Source: a bacterium (GTDB lineage: Bacteria; Chloroflexota; Dormibacteria; UBA8260; Bog-877). Taken from it: a stretch of 55,545 bases of DNA. Each line of letters begins with the position of its first letter. Position 1 is the stretch's first letter. This document shows positions 29,572-37,854 of this stretch, in pieces. Below the pieces are notes generated by a model. That model did not search any database. It was not told the DNA's origin and worked only from the letters and a program-made list of their open reading frames with translations. The stretch is taken from NCBI GenBank assembly GCA_021802115.1, contig JAKABA010000011.1:1-55545 (forward strand). The letters are read 5' to 3'. Both the position numbers and the translations under genes were made by a program.

Positions 29572-30351
29572 TCACTCCCAACGGAAGAATCGAATCGCAG
29601 TCGCCAGCAGCAGCAGGGTCCACCCTGCCAGCAGCGCCACCGGGGCGGCCGGGAAGGCGCCCCCGGCAAGAACGGCGCGCAGAGAGGAGCTGAGGGCGGT
29701 TGGAGGCAGGACGCTGGCCAGTTGCCGGACGAGGTCGGGCAGCTGCTGGACCGGCATCGCCACCCCGCCCAGGATCAGGAAGATCAGGTACAGGCCGTTG
29801 GCCCCACCGATGGTCAGTTCGGCCCGCATCACCCCCGCCATGGTCAGCCCGAGCGCGGCGAACATGATCGCCCCCACCAGCATCACCAGGATCGCCAGCG
29901 GCAGCGAACCCGGCGGCCTCCAGGCGAACCCGAAATAGCCAATCGCCAGCACCAGGGCCACCTGGCCGACCTCCACCAGCAGGACCGAGCCGGCCTTCGC
30001 CGCCACCAGAACCGCTCGGGGCAAGGGAGTTGCTCCCAGCCGCTTGAGCACCCGGTAGTAGCGCTGGTAGGCGGTCGAGATGCCCAGGGACACCATCCCC
30101 GTCGACATGAGGGCGAGGGTCAGGATTCCCGGGACCAGGAAGTTGATCGGTCGGCCGTGGATGGATGGGAAGGCTCGGACCTCGGCGAAGAAGAGCAACA
30201 ACAGCACCGGCAGCACCAGGATCACCAGCAGGTTCTCGGGCTGGCGCAAGAGGAGCAGCAGCTCGATCCGGGCCTGAGCCCGCAGGCTGCGTCCGATTGG
30301 GCTGGCCGCGGGCGCCTCCGGCGGCGTGGCGGTGGCCACCGCCCGGATCAA
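29572..30351 (-). CDS. ABC-2 type transporter permease
   Basis: The 259-residue permease has a cytosolic amphipathic N-terminus and six hydrophobic segments (about 42-60, 70-92, 115-140, 150-172, 178-200 and 230-250), the ABC-2 membrane fold of drug, lipid or polysaccharide exporters. Its ATG overlaps the stop of the ATPase gene by 4 bp. It ends a minus-strand run that begins with sixA and a two-component pair, so its expression is probably tied to that regulator. The substrate is unknown. Confidence 0.88.
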   Translation of the reverse strand: MIRAVATATPPEAPAASPIGRSLRAQARIELLLLLRQPENLLVILVLPVLLLLFFAEVRAFPSIHGRPINFLVPGILTLALMSTGMVSLGISTAYQRYYRVLKRLGATPLPRAVLVAAKAGSVLLVEVGQVALVLAIGYFGFAWRPPGSLPLAILVMLVGAIMFAALGLTMAGVMRAELTIGGANGLYLIFLILGGVAMPVQQLPDLVRQLASVLPPTALSSSLRAVLAGGAFPAAPVALLAGWTLLLLATAIRFFRWE

Positions 30352-31304
30352 GCCCCCGCCTCGTCGGTGAGGCTGAGGAAGACGTCCTCGAGGGACGCCC
30401 GGCCCACGCGCAGAAGGCTGAGCTGGGGGCCTCCCTCTTGCCAGAGCATGTGGGTGAGCTCGGCGGCGGCTCGGAGAGGCTGGCTTGAGACCAGCTCGTA
30501 GCGTCCCTGGCCGCGGTCCTCGACTGCCTCCAGGAATTCCAGTTGGCGAAGCCGCGCCAAAAGGGCGCTTGGCAACTCCGCGTCCAGCTCGGCGTGGAGC
30601 AGCTCGGGGCCCGAGTCGCCCCGGAGCCGGGCGGGGGAGTCGTAGGCGACCAGGCGCCCCTCACGGATGATCGCGACCCGGTCGGCGAGCCGCTCTGCCT
30701 CCTCCATGGAGTGAGTGGTCAACAGCACTGTGACTCCGGCCGCCTGCTGCTCCTTGACGATCTCCCAGGTGAGCAATCGGGCCCTCGGATCCATGCCCGC
30801 CGTGGGCTCGTCCAGAAACAGGATCTGGGGCTTCCCCACCAGCGCCAGGGCCAGAGAGAGCCGCTGCTTCTCGCCCCCGGACAGCTGCCGGTAGCGCGTC
30901 CTGGTCTTGTCTGCCAGCCCCACCCTCTCCAGCAGCGCTGCGGGGCTCAGCGGGTGGGCGAAGTAGCTGGCGAACAGTCTGGCCGCCTCCCCGACCCGGA
31001 TGGTGGGATAGATACCACCCTCCTGAAGCATGATGCCGGCCCGCGGCCGGAAGCGATGGGAGTCGGCGACAGGGTCCAGCCCCAGCACCTCGATGCGGCC
31101 CTCATCGGGCCGGCGGTACCCCTCGAGCATCTCTATGGTGGTGGTCTTGCCGGCCCCATTCGGTCCCAGAATGGCGACCAGCTCGCCCTCGAACACCTGC
31201 AGGCTGAGGCCGTCAACCGCTCGCCGGCCACCGTAGGACTTGGCCACTGCCCGCAGGGAGACCGCCACCCTGTCAGCGGCCAGGGTCGGGCCCGCTGCGC
31301 TCAC
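30348..31304 (-). CDS. ABC-2 transporter ATP-binding protein
   Basis: The 318-residue ATPase is of the DrrA/CcmA exporter class. Walker A is GPNGAGKTTT, the signature LSGGEKQR, Walker B LFLDEPTAGMDP and the switch region TTHSMEEAERLAD. A C-terminal DrrA-like extension of about 90 residues follows. The start is GTG 31304, overlapping the response-regulator stop (GTGA); a longer frame would lie mostly inside that gene. With the permease it forms one exporter. Confidence 0.92.
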   Translation of the reverse strand: MSAAGPTLAADRVAVSLRAVAKSYGGRRAVDGLSLQVFEGELVAILGPNGAGKTTTIEMLEGYRRPDEGRIEVLGLDPVADSHRFRPRAGIMLQEGGIYPTIRVGEAARLFASYFAHPLSPAALLERVGLADKTRTRYRQLSGGEKQRLSLALALVGKPQILFLDEPTAGMDPRARLLTWEIVKEQQAAGVTVLLTTHSMEEAERLADRVAIIREGRLVAYDSPARLRGDSGPELLHAELDAELPSALLARLRQLEFLEAVEDRGQGRYELVSSQPLRAAAELTHMLWQEGGPQLSLLRVGRASLEDVFLSLTDEAGA

Positions 31305-32026
31305 CGTTGGAGATGGATCCCGGGCGCGATGTCGACCCGGTAGCCGACCCCGAACACGGTGTTGATTCGGAAGGGGAGGCTGGGGAACAACTCGAACTTC
31401 TCGCGCAGCCAGCGAATGTGCACGGCGACCGTCTTGCTGTCGCCGTTGAAGTCCTGCCCCCACACCGCCCTCAGAATCGCATCCCGGCTGTGGACCCGGC
31501 CCGGATGGCTCAGCAGGAAGAAGAGGAGGCTGAACTCGCGGGGACTCATCTTGACCGGGTTGTCGTCCACCAGCACCCGCCGGGAGGATGCGTCCAGGAC
31601 GAACCCGCCCACCCGGATGCGCTCGCTGGGAGCGCTGGTCCGCTGGGGGCGCTCAGAGCGGCGCAGCAGGGCCTCAATCCTGGCCATGAACTCCTTGAGC
31701 CCGAATGGCTTGGTCATGTAGTCGTCGGCGCCGAGGCCCAACCCGTTGACCTTGTCGGTCTCCGAGCCGCGAGCGGTGAGCATGAGGATGGGGACGTCAG
31801 ACTCGGCTCGGATTGCCCGGCAGACCTCCTCTCCGGAGAGCTCTGGCAGCATCAGGTCGAGCACGACCAAGTCTGGGTTGCGGCCACGCATCAGCTCCAG
31901 CCCCTCAGTTCCGGTGCCCGCCTCCAAGACCACGTAGCCGCGCGCGGCCAGGTTGTAGCGCAGCGTCATCCGGACCGACTCCTCGTCCTCGACGATGAGC
32001 ACCTTGCGGCCGCGCCCGGCCCTCAC
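31301..32026 (-). CDS. OmpR/PhoB-family response regulator
   Basis: The 241-residue regulator has a receiver domain with acidic pocket VEDEE, phosphoacceptor Asp57 in VVLDLML and conserved Lys in MTKPFG. The C-terminal winged helix includes SPREFSLLFFL and VHIRWLREKF. It is encoded with phoU and a PhoR-like kinase, so a role in phosphate control is likely but not proven. The start is uncertain: GTG 32026 is used here, and TTG 32041, which overlaps the end of phoU, is the alternative. It is followed at 4-bp overlap by an ABC exporter rather than by pst genes. Confidence 0.92.
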   Translation of the reverse strand: MRAGRGRKVLIVEDEESVRMTLRYNLAARGYVVLEAGTGTEGLELMRGRNPDLVVLDLMLPELSGEEVCRAIRAESDVPILMLTARGSETDKVNGLGLGADDYMTKPFGLKEFMARIEALLRRSERPQRTSAPSERIRVGGFVLDASSRRVLVDDNPVKMSPREFSLLFFLLSHPGRVHSRDAILRAVWGQDFNGDSKTVAVHIRWLREKFELFPSLPFRINTVFGVGYRVDIAPGIHLQR

Positions 32027-32043
32027 CGGCTCTGCGACCAAGC

Positions 32044-32709
32044 CTAGCCCAGCTCCACCAGGCGTCCGGTCTCCAGGAACACCACGTCCTCGGCGATATT
32101 GGTGACCCGGTCCGCGATCCGTTCCAGGTTGTGGGCGATGAAGAGCAGGTTGGCGCCGGGATAGGCCCACTCCGGATGTTCTCGCATAGTCTCCACCATG
32201 TCGTCGAAGCAGCGGTGGTAGATGCGGTCGATGCGGTCGTCGCGGGCGGCGATGTCCTGGGCCCGCCGGAAGTCGTTGCTGGTGACCGCTTCCAGGATGT
32301 CCCGAACCTGCTCCTCGACGTAGTGGCCGAGGCGCAGGATGGTGTCGAGCTTGGGGCGGCTGGACAGCTCGATCAGAGGCAGGGCGTAGCGGGCGCAGCT
32401 CTTGGCGTGGTCGCCCATCCGTTCCAGCTCCGAGGCGATCAGGAGCAGCCCGAAGACTGCGTAGAGCGCCTGGCCGGTGGGGTGGCTCACGGCCAGGATC
32501 TCAATCCCGCGTTCGCGCTCCTGGCGGTGGCGCTCGTTTATCTCCAGGTCGCGGCTCACGACCGTGCGGAGCCGGTCACCGTCCCGCTCCTCCAGCCCGG
32601 TCATGGCGCCCGCCACCCCTTCCGCCACCAGCTGGCCGAGTAGGCGAATCCCGTCTCGGCGGGCGGCCAGCTCGACCTCGAGTTCGCGGCCGGCGGTGAT
32701 GTCTGCCAT
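32044..32709 (-). CDS. phoU: Phosphate signalling protein PhoU
   Basis: PhoU modulates PhoR-type kinases and phosphate uptake. The 221-residue all-helical protein carries both halves of the family repeat, with metal-binding motifs ELERMGDHAK in the first and ERIADRVTNIAED in the second. It lies 9 nt downstream of the kinase stop and next to the regulator, so the three form one signalling unit. No pstSCAB genes lie beside it in this window, which is unusual for phoU. It is cytoplasmic or membrane-peripheral. Confidence 0.95.
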   Translation of the reverse strand: MADITAGRELEVELAARRDGIRLLGQLVAEGVAGAMTGLEERDGDRLRTVVSRDLEINERHRQERERGIEILAVSHPTGQALYAVFGLLLIASELERMGDHAKSCARYALPLIELSSRPKLDTILRLGHYVEEQVRDILEAVTSNDFRRAQDIAARDDRIDRIYHRCFDDMVETMREHPEWAYPGANLLFIAHNLERIADRVTNIAEDVVFLETGRLVELG

Positions 32710-32718
32710 ACCGCGATC

Positions 32719-33822
32719 TTAGACGACCGCCGGGGCAGTTCCTGCATCAGGTGGGCAGAGCCGGATCTCCACCACCGTCCCGGCGCCCGGATGGCTGCGG
32801 ACCGTGATCTGGCCACCCTGCAACTCCACCGCCTGACGCGCGATGGTCAGCCCCAGACCGCTCCCGGGCCCGGAGCGGGCCCGATCGCCAGTGTAGAAGC
32901 GGTCGAAGATGTGGGGTAGGGCCTGGGGAGAGATCCCGGCTCCGGTGTCGCGAACCGAGATCATGGGGCAGCTGCGAATGGTCGCCACCGCCACTGTGAC
33001 CTTGCCCTTGGGGTCGGTAAACTTGATCGCGTTGTCGATCACGTTGGCCAGGGCGCGCTCGAGCCGGACCGGATCGGCCTTGGCCCAGGTCGGGCCGCCG
33101 GTGACCTCCAAGGTGAGGTCGTGGCCGTGGGCCTGGGGCGCCAGCCCCGCGGTCACCCTGGATGCCAGCGCTGCCAGGTCGACCAGTTGCAGCTGCGCCT
33201 GCTCCGCCCCCGCCTCCAGCCTGGCCAGGTCGAGCAGGCCGGACACCAGCTCGTGCAGGCGCTCCGCCTCAGCCGCCATCCGTTCCGCGAACACCTTGGT
33301 CGCCACCGGGTCGTCGCGGGCCTCGCCGTTGAGGGTCTCGGCCAACAGGCTAAGGCTGGCCAGGGGCGTGCGCAGGTCGTGCGAGAGGTTGACGATCAGG
33401 TCCTGATGGGCGCGGCTCAGGCGCCGCTCGTGGGTGATGTCACTGAGGATCAGGAGCACCACCGGTTCGGTGCTGGACGTGCCGATGGGGGCGGCGACCG
33501 CCCTCAGCACCCGGCGCCAGCCATCCTGGGAGATCTCGGCCCTGGTCACCTGCTGGTTCGCCAGCGCATCGCCGACCACCTCTCCCGCCCGGGGGTCGTC
33601 GACGATCAAAGCCAGTGGGGTGCCGGGCCTGAGAGGCACCGGAACCGCCTGCCCCAGGGGCAGCTGCCGCGCCAGTAGATGGGCCGAGTTGGGGCTGGCC
33701 CAGACCAGGGCCCGACCGGCATCGAGAAGCAGCGCCGCATCGTTGCCGAGCGAGGCCAGAGTCGCCAGAATCTCGGCTCCCAGCAATTCGGGAGTGGGCG
33801 TCAGGACCTCGGCCTCGGTCAT
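32719..33822 (-). CDS. Soluble PhoR-like sensor histidine kinase
   Basis: The 367-residue kinase has a PAS-like N-terminal region (about 15-130), then a dimerisation domain with phosphoacceptor His148 in NLSHDLRTPL. The ATPase domain shows the N box NVIDNAIKF, the G1 box RDTGAGIS, the F box FDRFY and the G2 box GSGLGLTIA. No membrane-spanning segment is visible, so unlike classical PhoR it is probably cytosolic. Its ATG overlaps the sixA stop by 4 bp and phoU follows 9 nt later. Its input may come through the PAS region or PhoU. Confidence 0.93.
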   Translation of the reverse strand: MTEAEVLTPTPELLGAEILATLASLGNDAALLLDAGRALVWASPNSAHLLARQLPLGQAVPVPLRPGTPLALIVDDPRAGEVVGDALANQQVTRAEISQDGWRRVLRAVAAPIGTSSTEPVVLLILSDITHERRLSRAHQDLIVNLSHDLRTPLASLSLLAETLNGEARDDPVATKVFAERMAAEAERLHELVSGLLDLARLEAGAEQAQLQLVDLAALASRVTAGLAPQAHGHDLTLEVTGGPTWAKADPVRLERALANVIDNAIKFTDPKGKVTVAVATIRSCPMISVRDTGAGISPQALPHIFDRFYTGDRARSGPGSGLGLTIARQAVELQGGQITVRSHPGAGTVVEIRLCPPDAGTAPAVV

Positions 33823-34325
33823 CGGGCCTCCCACTTTCCCGTGGCCGGCACCAGCCTGCCGATGAAGCTGACCGAGCCCACCGTGCTGCCGTCCAGTTCC
33901 AGTTTCCACAGCCCGCCTTTGGGGCAGCGTGCGCCAGCTCCGGGTGAGGCTGCCTCCAGCAGCGGCAGCAGCACGTTGCCATGGCTGCAGGCGGCGGCGA
34001 TCTGGACCCCAGTTGGGAGGTACGACTCGACCAGACCCCGAAGCATCTGCCTGGCCTCGCCGGGGTCGGTCGCTTGGGCTGCTTCGAAGAGCAGGGGGTC
34101 ATCCTCCACCGCCATCCCGATGGTGTGCGCCGCCGGCACCAGGGTGTCCTGGCAGCGCACCGTGGGGCTCGCCCTGAATGCCTCGACGCGCACCCGGCCC
34201 AGCACCTGGGCGAGGGCGAGTGCCTGCTGCCAACCGAACTCCGTCAGTGGCCGCGACGCGTCGGGTTGCGACCAGGAGCCCTGGTCTGCCGCCACGGCAT
34301 GCCGCACCAGGTACAGGCTTTGCAC
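33819..34325 (-). CDS. SixA-like histidine phosphatase
   Basis: The 168-residue member of the histidine phosphatase superfamily has the catalytic RHG-type motif at Arg8-His9 (LVRHAV) and a second catalytic His in CSHGNV. In enterobacteria SixA removes phosphate from phosphohistidine proteins, which fits its place as the first gene of an operon with a histidine kinase, translationally coupled to it. The start is GTG 34325, 12 nt after a perfect TATAAT. It is divergent from ppx. Confidence 0.88.
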   Translation of the reverse strand: MQSLYLVRHAVAADQGSWSQPDASRPLTEFGWQQALALAQVLGRVRVEAFRASPTVRCQDTLVPAAHTIGMAVEDDPLLFEAAQATDPGEARQMLRGLVESYLPTGVQIAAACSHGNVLLPLLEAASPGAGARCPKGGLWKLELDGSTVGSVSFIGRLVPATGKWEAR

Positions 34326-34337
34326 TTCTCAGCTCAG

Positions 34338-34343
34338 ATTATA
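34338..34343 (-). promoter_or_regulatory. TATAAT -10 of the sixA-phoU operon
   Basis: A perfect TATAAT on the minus strand lies 12 nt before the GTG of sixA, in a region otherwise very GC-rich. It would give a leader of about 5 nt. No TTGACA-like -35 is found at 16-18 bp. Confidence 0.45.
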
Positions 34344-34480
34344 AGTTCCGGGCCGAGATCTTCCTTCCCCCGCCCCTCCCGCCAGACGCCCTGCGGCTGG
34401 TGGCGCCGGTGGCCCCGGGCGCAAACTACACCTATGCTTCTTCGAGCCCGGTCCAGCTCCTGCGCCGCGGTCTGAACGGG

Positions 34481-35449
34481 TTGGCCAAGCCGGAGCGGTT
34501 CGCGGCTGTGGATGTCGGGAGCAACACCATCCATCTGCTGCTCGCCAGTTGCCTGGAGAACGGCGCACCTCGGCAGCTCTTCCGCCGCCGTGAGTTCGTA
34601 CAACTTGGCCTTGACGTCGCCGCCCATGGCTCGATCGGGCCGGACCGCATGGAGCTGGCCGCTTCCACCCTGGCCGCTCAGGTGGCCGAGGCCAGGCAGC
34701 GGGGTGCCCGGGCGTTCGCGGTGGGAGCCACTCAGGCCCTGCGCTCGGCCGGCAACGGGCCGATCGTGGCGGAGGAGCTCGCCGCTAGGGCTGGGTTGGA
34801 CGCGGTCAGGATCCTGCCCCCGCAAGTGGAGGCCCAGCTGGCTTTCGATGGGGCCACCTTGAACCAGGGCGCCGGGACGGTTGCCCTGGTGCTGGACATA
34901 GGGGGCGCTTCCTCGCAGGTGGCGTTGGGCCGCGCCCACGAGCTCTGCTCGGACTATTCGTTGCCCATAGGTTCCGGAATGATCACCACCCTGGCCGCGT
35001 CCGACCCACCCACCCCTGACGAGTGGCGGGCGATGGAGCGTAGGGTGGCCGAGCTCATCCCCGACCTGGTGCCGCCCCCTCGCGGGACCACCGTTCTGGG
35101 TACAGGGGGCACCATCACCAACCTTCCGCGCCTGCTGGGCCGGGGCAAGGGGGCGATGCTACGCCCTCGGGACGTTGAGGAGGTGATCGAGATCTTCCGC
35201 CAGGTGCCGGTCACCGCCCTCTCCCAACGGCTGGGCATGGATCTGGAGCGGGTGCGCCTTTGTCGAGGGGGAGCGCTGATCCTAGCCCAGCTGATGGACC
35301 TGCTCCAGCTCTCCAAACTGCGGGCTTCGGAGCGCGGCCTTCGGGACGGCATGGTCGCCGCCCTGGCCCGGCGGGGCCCGGATTGGTGGCGGCCAGCTGA
35401 CCTTGCGGCCGCGCCCGCGCCCTCGGAGCTGGTGACAGCGGGTGTCTGA
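34481..35449 (+). CDS. ppx: Exopolyphosphatase / GppA family phosphatase
   Basis: Ppx/GppA enzymes hydrolyse polyphosphate or pppGpp. The protein has the ASKHA phosphate-binding loops DVGSNT near the start, LDIGGASSQVALG in the middle and GTGGTITNL later. TTG 34481 gives 322 residues, the size of the short Ppx class, and places DVGSNT about ten residues in; GTG 34400 or 34409 would add about 25 non-conserved residues. The divergent neighbour is the sixA-kinase-phoU operon. Its stop overlaps the GTG of a CHAD-domain gene, another polyphosphate-linked family. Confidence 0.88.
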   Translation: MAKPERFAAVDVGSNTIHLLLASCLENGAPRQLFRRREFVQLGLDVAAHGSIGPDRMELAASTLAAQVAEARQRGARAFAVGATQALRSAGNGPIVAEELAARAGLDAVRILPPQVEAQLAFDGATLNQGAGTVALVLDIGGASSQVALGRAHELCSDYSLPIGSGMITTLAASDPPTPDEWRAMERRVAELIPDLVPPPRGTTVLGTGGTITNLPRLLGRGKGAMLRPRDVEEVIEIFRQVPVTALSQRLGMDLERVRLCRGGALILAQLMDLLQLSKLRASERGLRDGMVAALARRGPDWWRPADLAAAPAPSELVTAGV

Positions 35450-36389
35450 GCCAACCTCGGTGGTCGAGCTCGCCCGAGCCGCCCTGGTCGAGCGCGCCGA
35501 GGCGTTGCAGTGGGCCGCGGCCCGGCTGCCCCTGGCCAGCGACCTTGAGGCCGTCCACGACACGCGGGTGGCGCTGCGGCGCCTGCGCGAGGCCGAGCGG
35601 GGCTTCGAAGGCTGTCTGCACCAGCCGGCAGGCCGGCGGCGCCGCCGCTCGCGCGCCCTGGAACGGGCCCTGGGCCCCCTGCGTGACGCTCAGGTGCGCC
35701 TGGAACTTCTGGGGGAGGTGCTGGGCCCGGTCGCGGTCTCGCGGGACCGCAGCGATGACCCGCGAGCCTCGGTCGGCTTCGGGCGGGAGGTCGTGGCGGG
35801 GCGCGGGGCCGAGCTTCGTCCGGGCCTGCGCGGGCTGGAGGCGGAGGCCCGCCGCTGTCTGGCCGATGCTGCCGCCGAGGAGATGGCCTGGCGCCACCGG
35901 GAGATGGTCGGTGGCCCCAACCTGGCGCGCCTGCGCCGGATGGCTCGAGTCCCCTCGGTGGTGGAGCCCGTGCCTGGCGTGACCCCGGGCAGGGAGCATG
36001 CGGTGGTTCAGCTGCCCCGTTTCTTTCGCCAGGCCAGCCGGGGCCAGGGGGATTCCGCCGGACTCCATCTGCGCCGCGTGCGCACCCGGCGGCTGCGCTA
36101 TCGGCTTGAGCTTTTCGCGCCGGCGTTGGCACCAGAACATCAGGTGGTGCTCCAGGAGCTGCGCCGCCTGCAGCGCCTTCTCGGCCAATGCCACGACCTG
36201 TCGGTGCTGGTGGCTTGGATCGACCGCGCCGCGAAGCAGCAGCAGCGGGAACTGCGTCCGGCACTTCGTCGCCTGGTGGTGCGAGTCGAGTTGGAGCATG
36301 AGTCCGCCCAGGAGGCTGCCGAGCTGGAGTTGGCTCGCCTGGACGCCAGCGCGTGGTGGCGGACGGCTGAGCGTGCCTGCCTGGGCTGA
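35442..36389 (+). CDS. CHAD-domain protein
   Basis: The 315-residue all-helical protein shows the CHAD pattern of conserved His and basic residues in two halves: VHDTRVALRRLRE then LRDAQV, and LHLRRVRTRRLRYRLE then LGQCHDLSVL. CHAD domains bind polyphosphate and often sit beside polyphosphate enzymes, matching the overlap with ppx (GTG inside the ppx stop region). No CYTH triphosphatase domain is attached. A structural or scaffolding role on polyphosphate is the likeliest reading. Confidence 0.9.
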   Translation: MSEPTSVVELARAALVERAEALQWAAARLPLASDLEAVHDTRVALRRLREAERGFEGCLHQPAGRRRRRSRALERALGPLRDAQVRLELLGEVLGPVAVSRDRSDDPRASVGFGREVVAGRGAELRPGLRGLEAEARRCLADAAAEEMAWRHREMVGGPNLARLRRMARVPSVVEPVPGVTPGREHAVVQLPRFFRQASRGQGDSAGLHLRRVRTRRLRYRLELFAPALAPEHQVVLQELRRLQRLLGQCHDLSVLVAWIDRAAKQQQRELRPALRRLVVRVELEHESAQEAAELELARLDASAWWRTAERACLG

Positions 36390-36422
36390 GGTGGCCGGCG
36401 CCCCCGCCGGCCCAGCGCCGAC

Positions 36423-37688
36423 ATGAGTGGTCGGGCCCTCCCCCGGATAGCGGTGGAGCAGGCGCGTCGGATGGCCCTCGACAGCCAGGCCCTCGGGGTC
36501 CGGTCCGCGGTGGCGGCGAACGCAGTCGCCCCGGCTGTCGGCGTGGTGGAGCTGGTGCAGCGCCTCGGGTACCTGCAGCGCGATCCGCTGGCGGTGGTGT
36601 GTCCGAGTCACCAACTGGTGCTTTGGAGCCGGCTTGGCAATCACCCCGCGGAAGCCTTGGAGCGCGCTCTCTGGCATGAGCGCTCCCTCTTCGAGTACTG
36701 GTCTCACGCCGCTGCGATTGTGCCCACCCAGGACTTTTCCCTCCATCGCTGGCGGATGCGTCGGTACGGTCGCTGGCGGAGCCCCGGGGGTCGGCGCCAG
36801 GCGGATTGGGTCGCGGCCAACCGCCGGCTGGCACTTGAGATACTCGAGCGGTTGCACCGGGACGGACCTCTTCCCGGCAGCGCCTTCGCCAGGGTGCGTG
36901 ACTCCCGGGAGGCGCGCGCCGCCTGGAGCGGCGGCGGCGACCACCAGAGAATGCTGGAGCATCTGTGGCTTCAGGGCCGGCTCATGGTGGCCGGTCGGGA
37001 TGGCCGGGGGCGAATCTGGGACCTGGCCGAGAGGTGGCTGCCAGAGTTGGTGGCGGAGCCTGCCGTGACCGCCCGGTCGGCGCTGGCGGCACTTGCGCAG
37101 AGGACGCTCGACGCCCTCGGCGTGGCCACCACCCATCAGGTCGGCTACCACTTCTCCAGGGGGGCAGGGGGCCCGGAGGCTTCGCTGGAGCTGCTGGTGC
37201 GGCGGCGCCTGGCCCACGAGGTGATCGTCAGCGGCGCCGACGGCCCGCTCCCGGGGCGTTGGTTCGCCTCCGCCTCGGCGCTGGCCCGCTGGGAGGACTC
37301 TCGGGAATTGGAATGGCCCGGCCGGACCACCCTGCTGTCACCGTTCGACAACCTGATCATCGACCGCGGCCGCACCGAGTTGCTCTTCGGCTTCCGCTAC
37401 CGGATGGAGGTCTACGTGCCCAGACCGCGGCGCCGCTACGGGTACTACGTTCTACCCATCCTCCACGGAGACTCCCTGGTGGGCCGGCTTGACTGCCGCC
37501 ATGACCGGAGCCAGGGCCATCTGGTCGTGGCGGCGGTCCACGCCGAGCCCGGGAAGCCGGAGCAGGGCGTCGCCGTGGCGACGCGCCGGGCGCTCGAGGA
37601 TCTGGCCACCTTCTTGGGGGCCGAGAAGGTCGTCTTCGAAGGCGAGGTGGCCGGTCCCTCCTCCTGGCGGCGGGCCCTTCGCGGCTGA
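36423..37688 (+). CDS. AlkX/YcaQ-type DNA glycosylase, winged-helix
   Basis: The 421-residue protein is of the HTH_42 family (AlkZ, YcaQ/AlkX), DNA glycosylases that open alkylated bases and interstrand crosslinks. The catalytic QxD motif is seen as Gln52-Arg53-Asp54 in LQRDPLAVV, followed by SHQLVLWSRLG. Later blocks include the acidic FEYWSHAAAIVP and the C-terminal LLSPFDNLIIDR with RMEVYVP. This fits the YcaQ/AlkX group rather than the QxQ AlkZ group. It starts at ATG 33 nt after the CHAD gene and may be in the same unit. Confidence 0.85.
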   Translation: MSGRALPRIAVEQARRMALDSQALGVRSAVAANAVAPAVGVVELVQRLGYLQRDPLAVVCPSHQLVLWSRLGNHPAEALERALWHERSLFEYWSHAAAIVPTQDFSLHRWRMRRYGRWRSPGGRRQADWVAANRRLALEILERLHRDGPLPGSAFARVRDSREARAAWSGGGDHQRMLEHLWLQGRLMVAGRDGRGRIWDLAERWLPELVAEPAVTARSALAALAQRTLDALGVATTHQVGYHFSRGAGGPEASLELLVRRRLAHEVIVSGADGPLPGRWFASASALARWEDSRELEWPGRTTLLSPFDNLIIDRGRTELLFGFRYRMEVYVPRPRRRYGYYVLPILHGDSLVGRLDCRHDRSQGHLVVAAVHAEPGKPEQGVAVATRRALEDLATFLGAEKVVFEGEVAGPSSWRRALRG

Positions 37689-37854
37689 CCGCCGGCGCAG
37701 GTGGACAACGGACTCTCTATCCTCGGAGCTGTGATGATCAGGTGCCAGGGCTCACCCGATGCGGCCGAGCGGTACTCCGCGCTGGGCTCATGCCCGCCCG
37801 GGCTCTTCACGACCCGGCCACGAAGGGTGTCGGGGTCGGCCACCAGGCGTCCGG

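Noticed and set aside
34954..37217. Overlapping minus-strand frames of 626 and 668 codons
   Set aside because: They are antisense to ppx, CHAD and the AlkX-type gene, whose family motifs are clear on the plus strand.
37689..37854. TPP riboswitch or tRNA upstream of thiO
   Set aside because: The riboswitch cores are absent. A GGCCGAGCGGT stretch resembles a tRNA D-arm, but no T-arm or acceptor stem follows.
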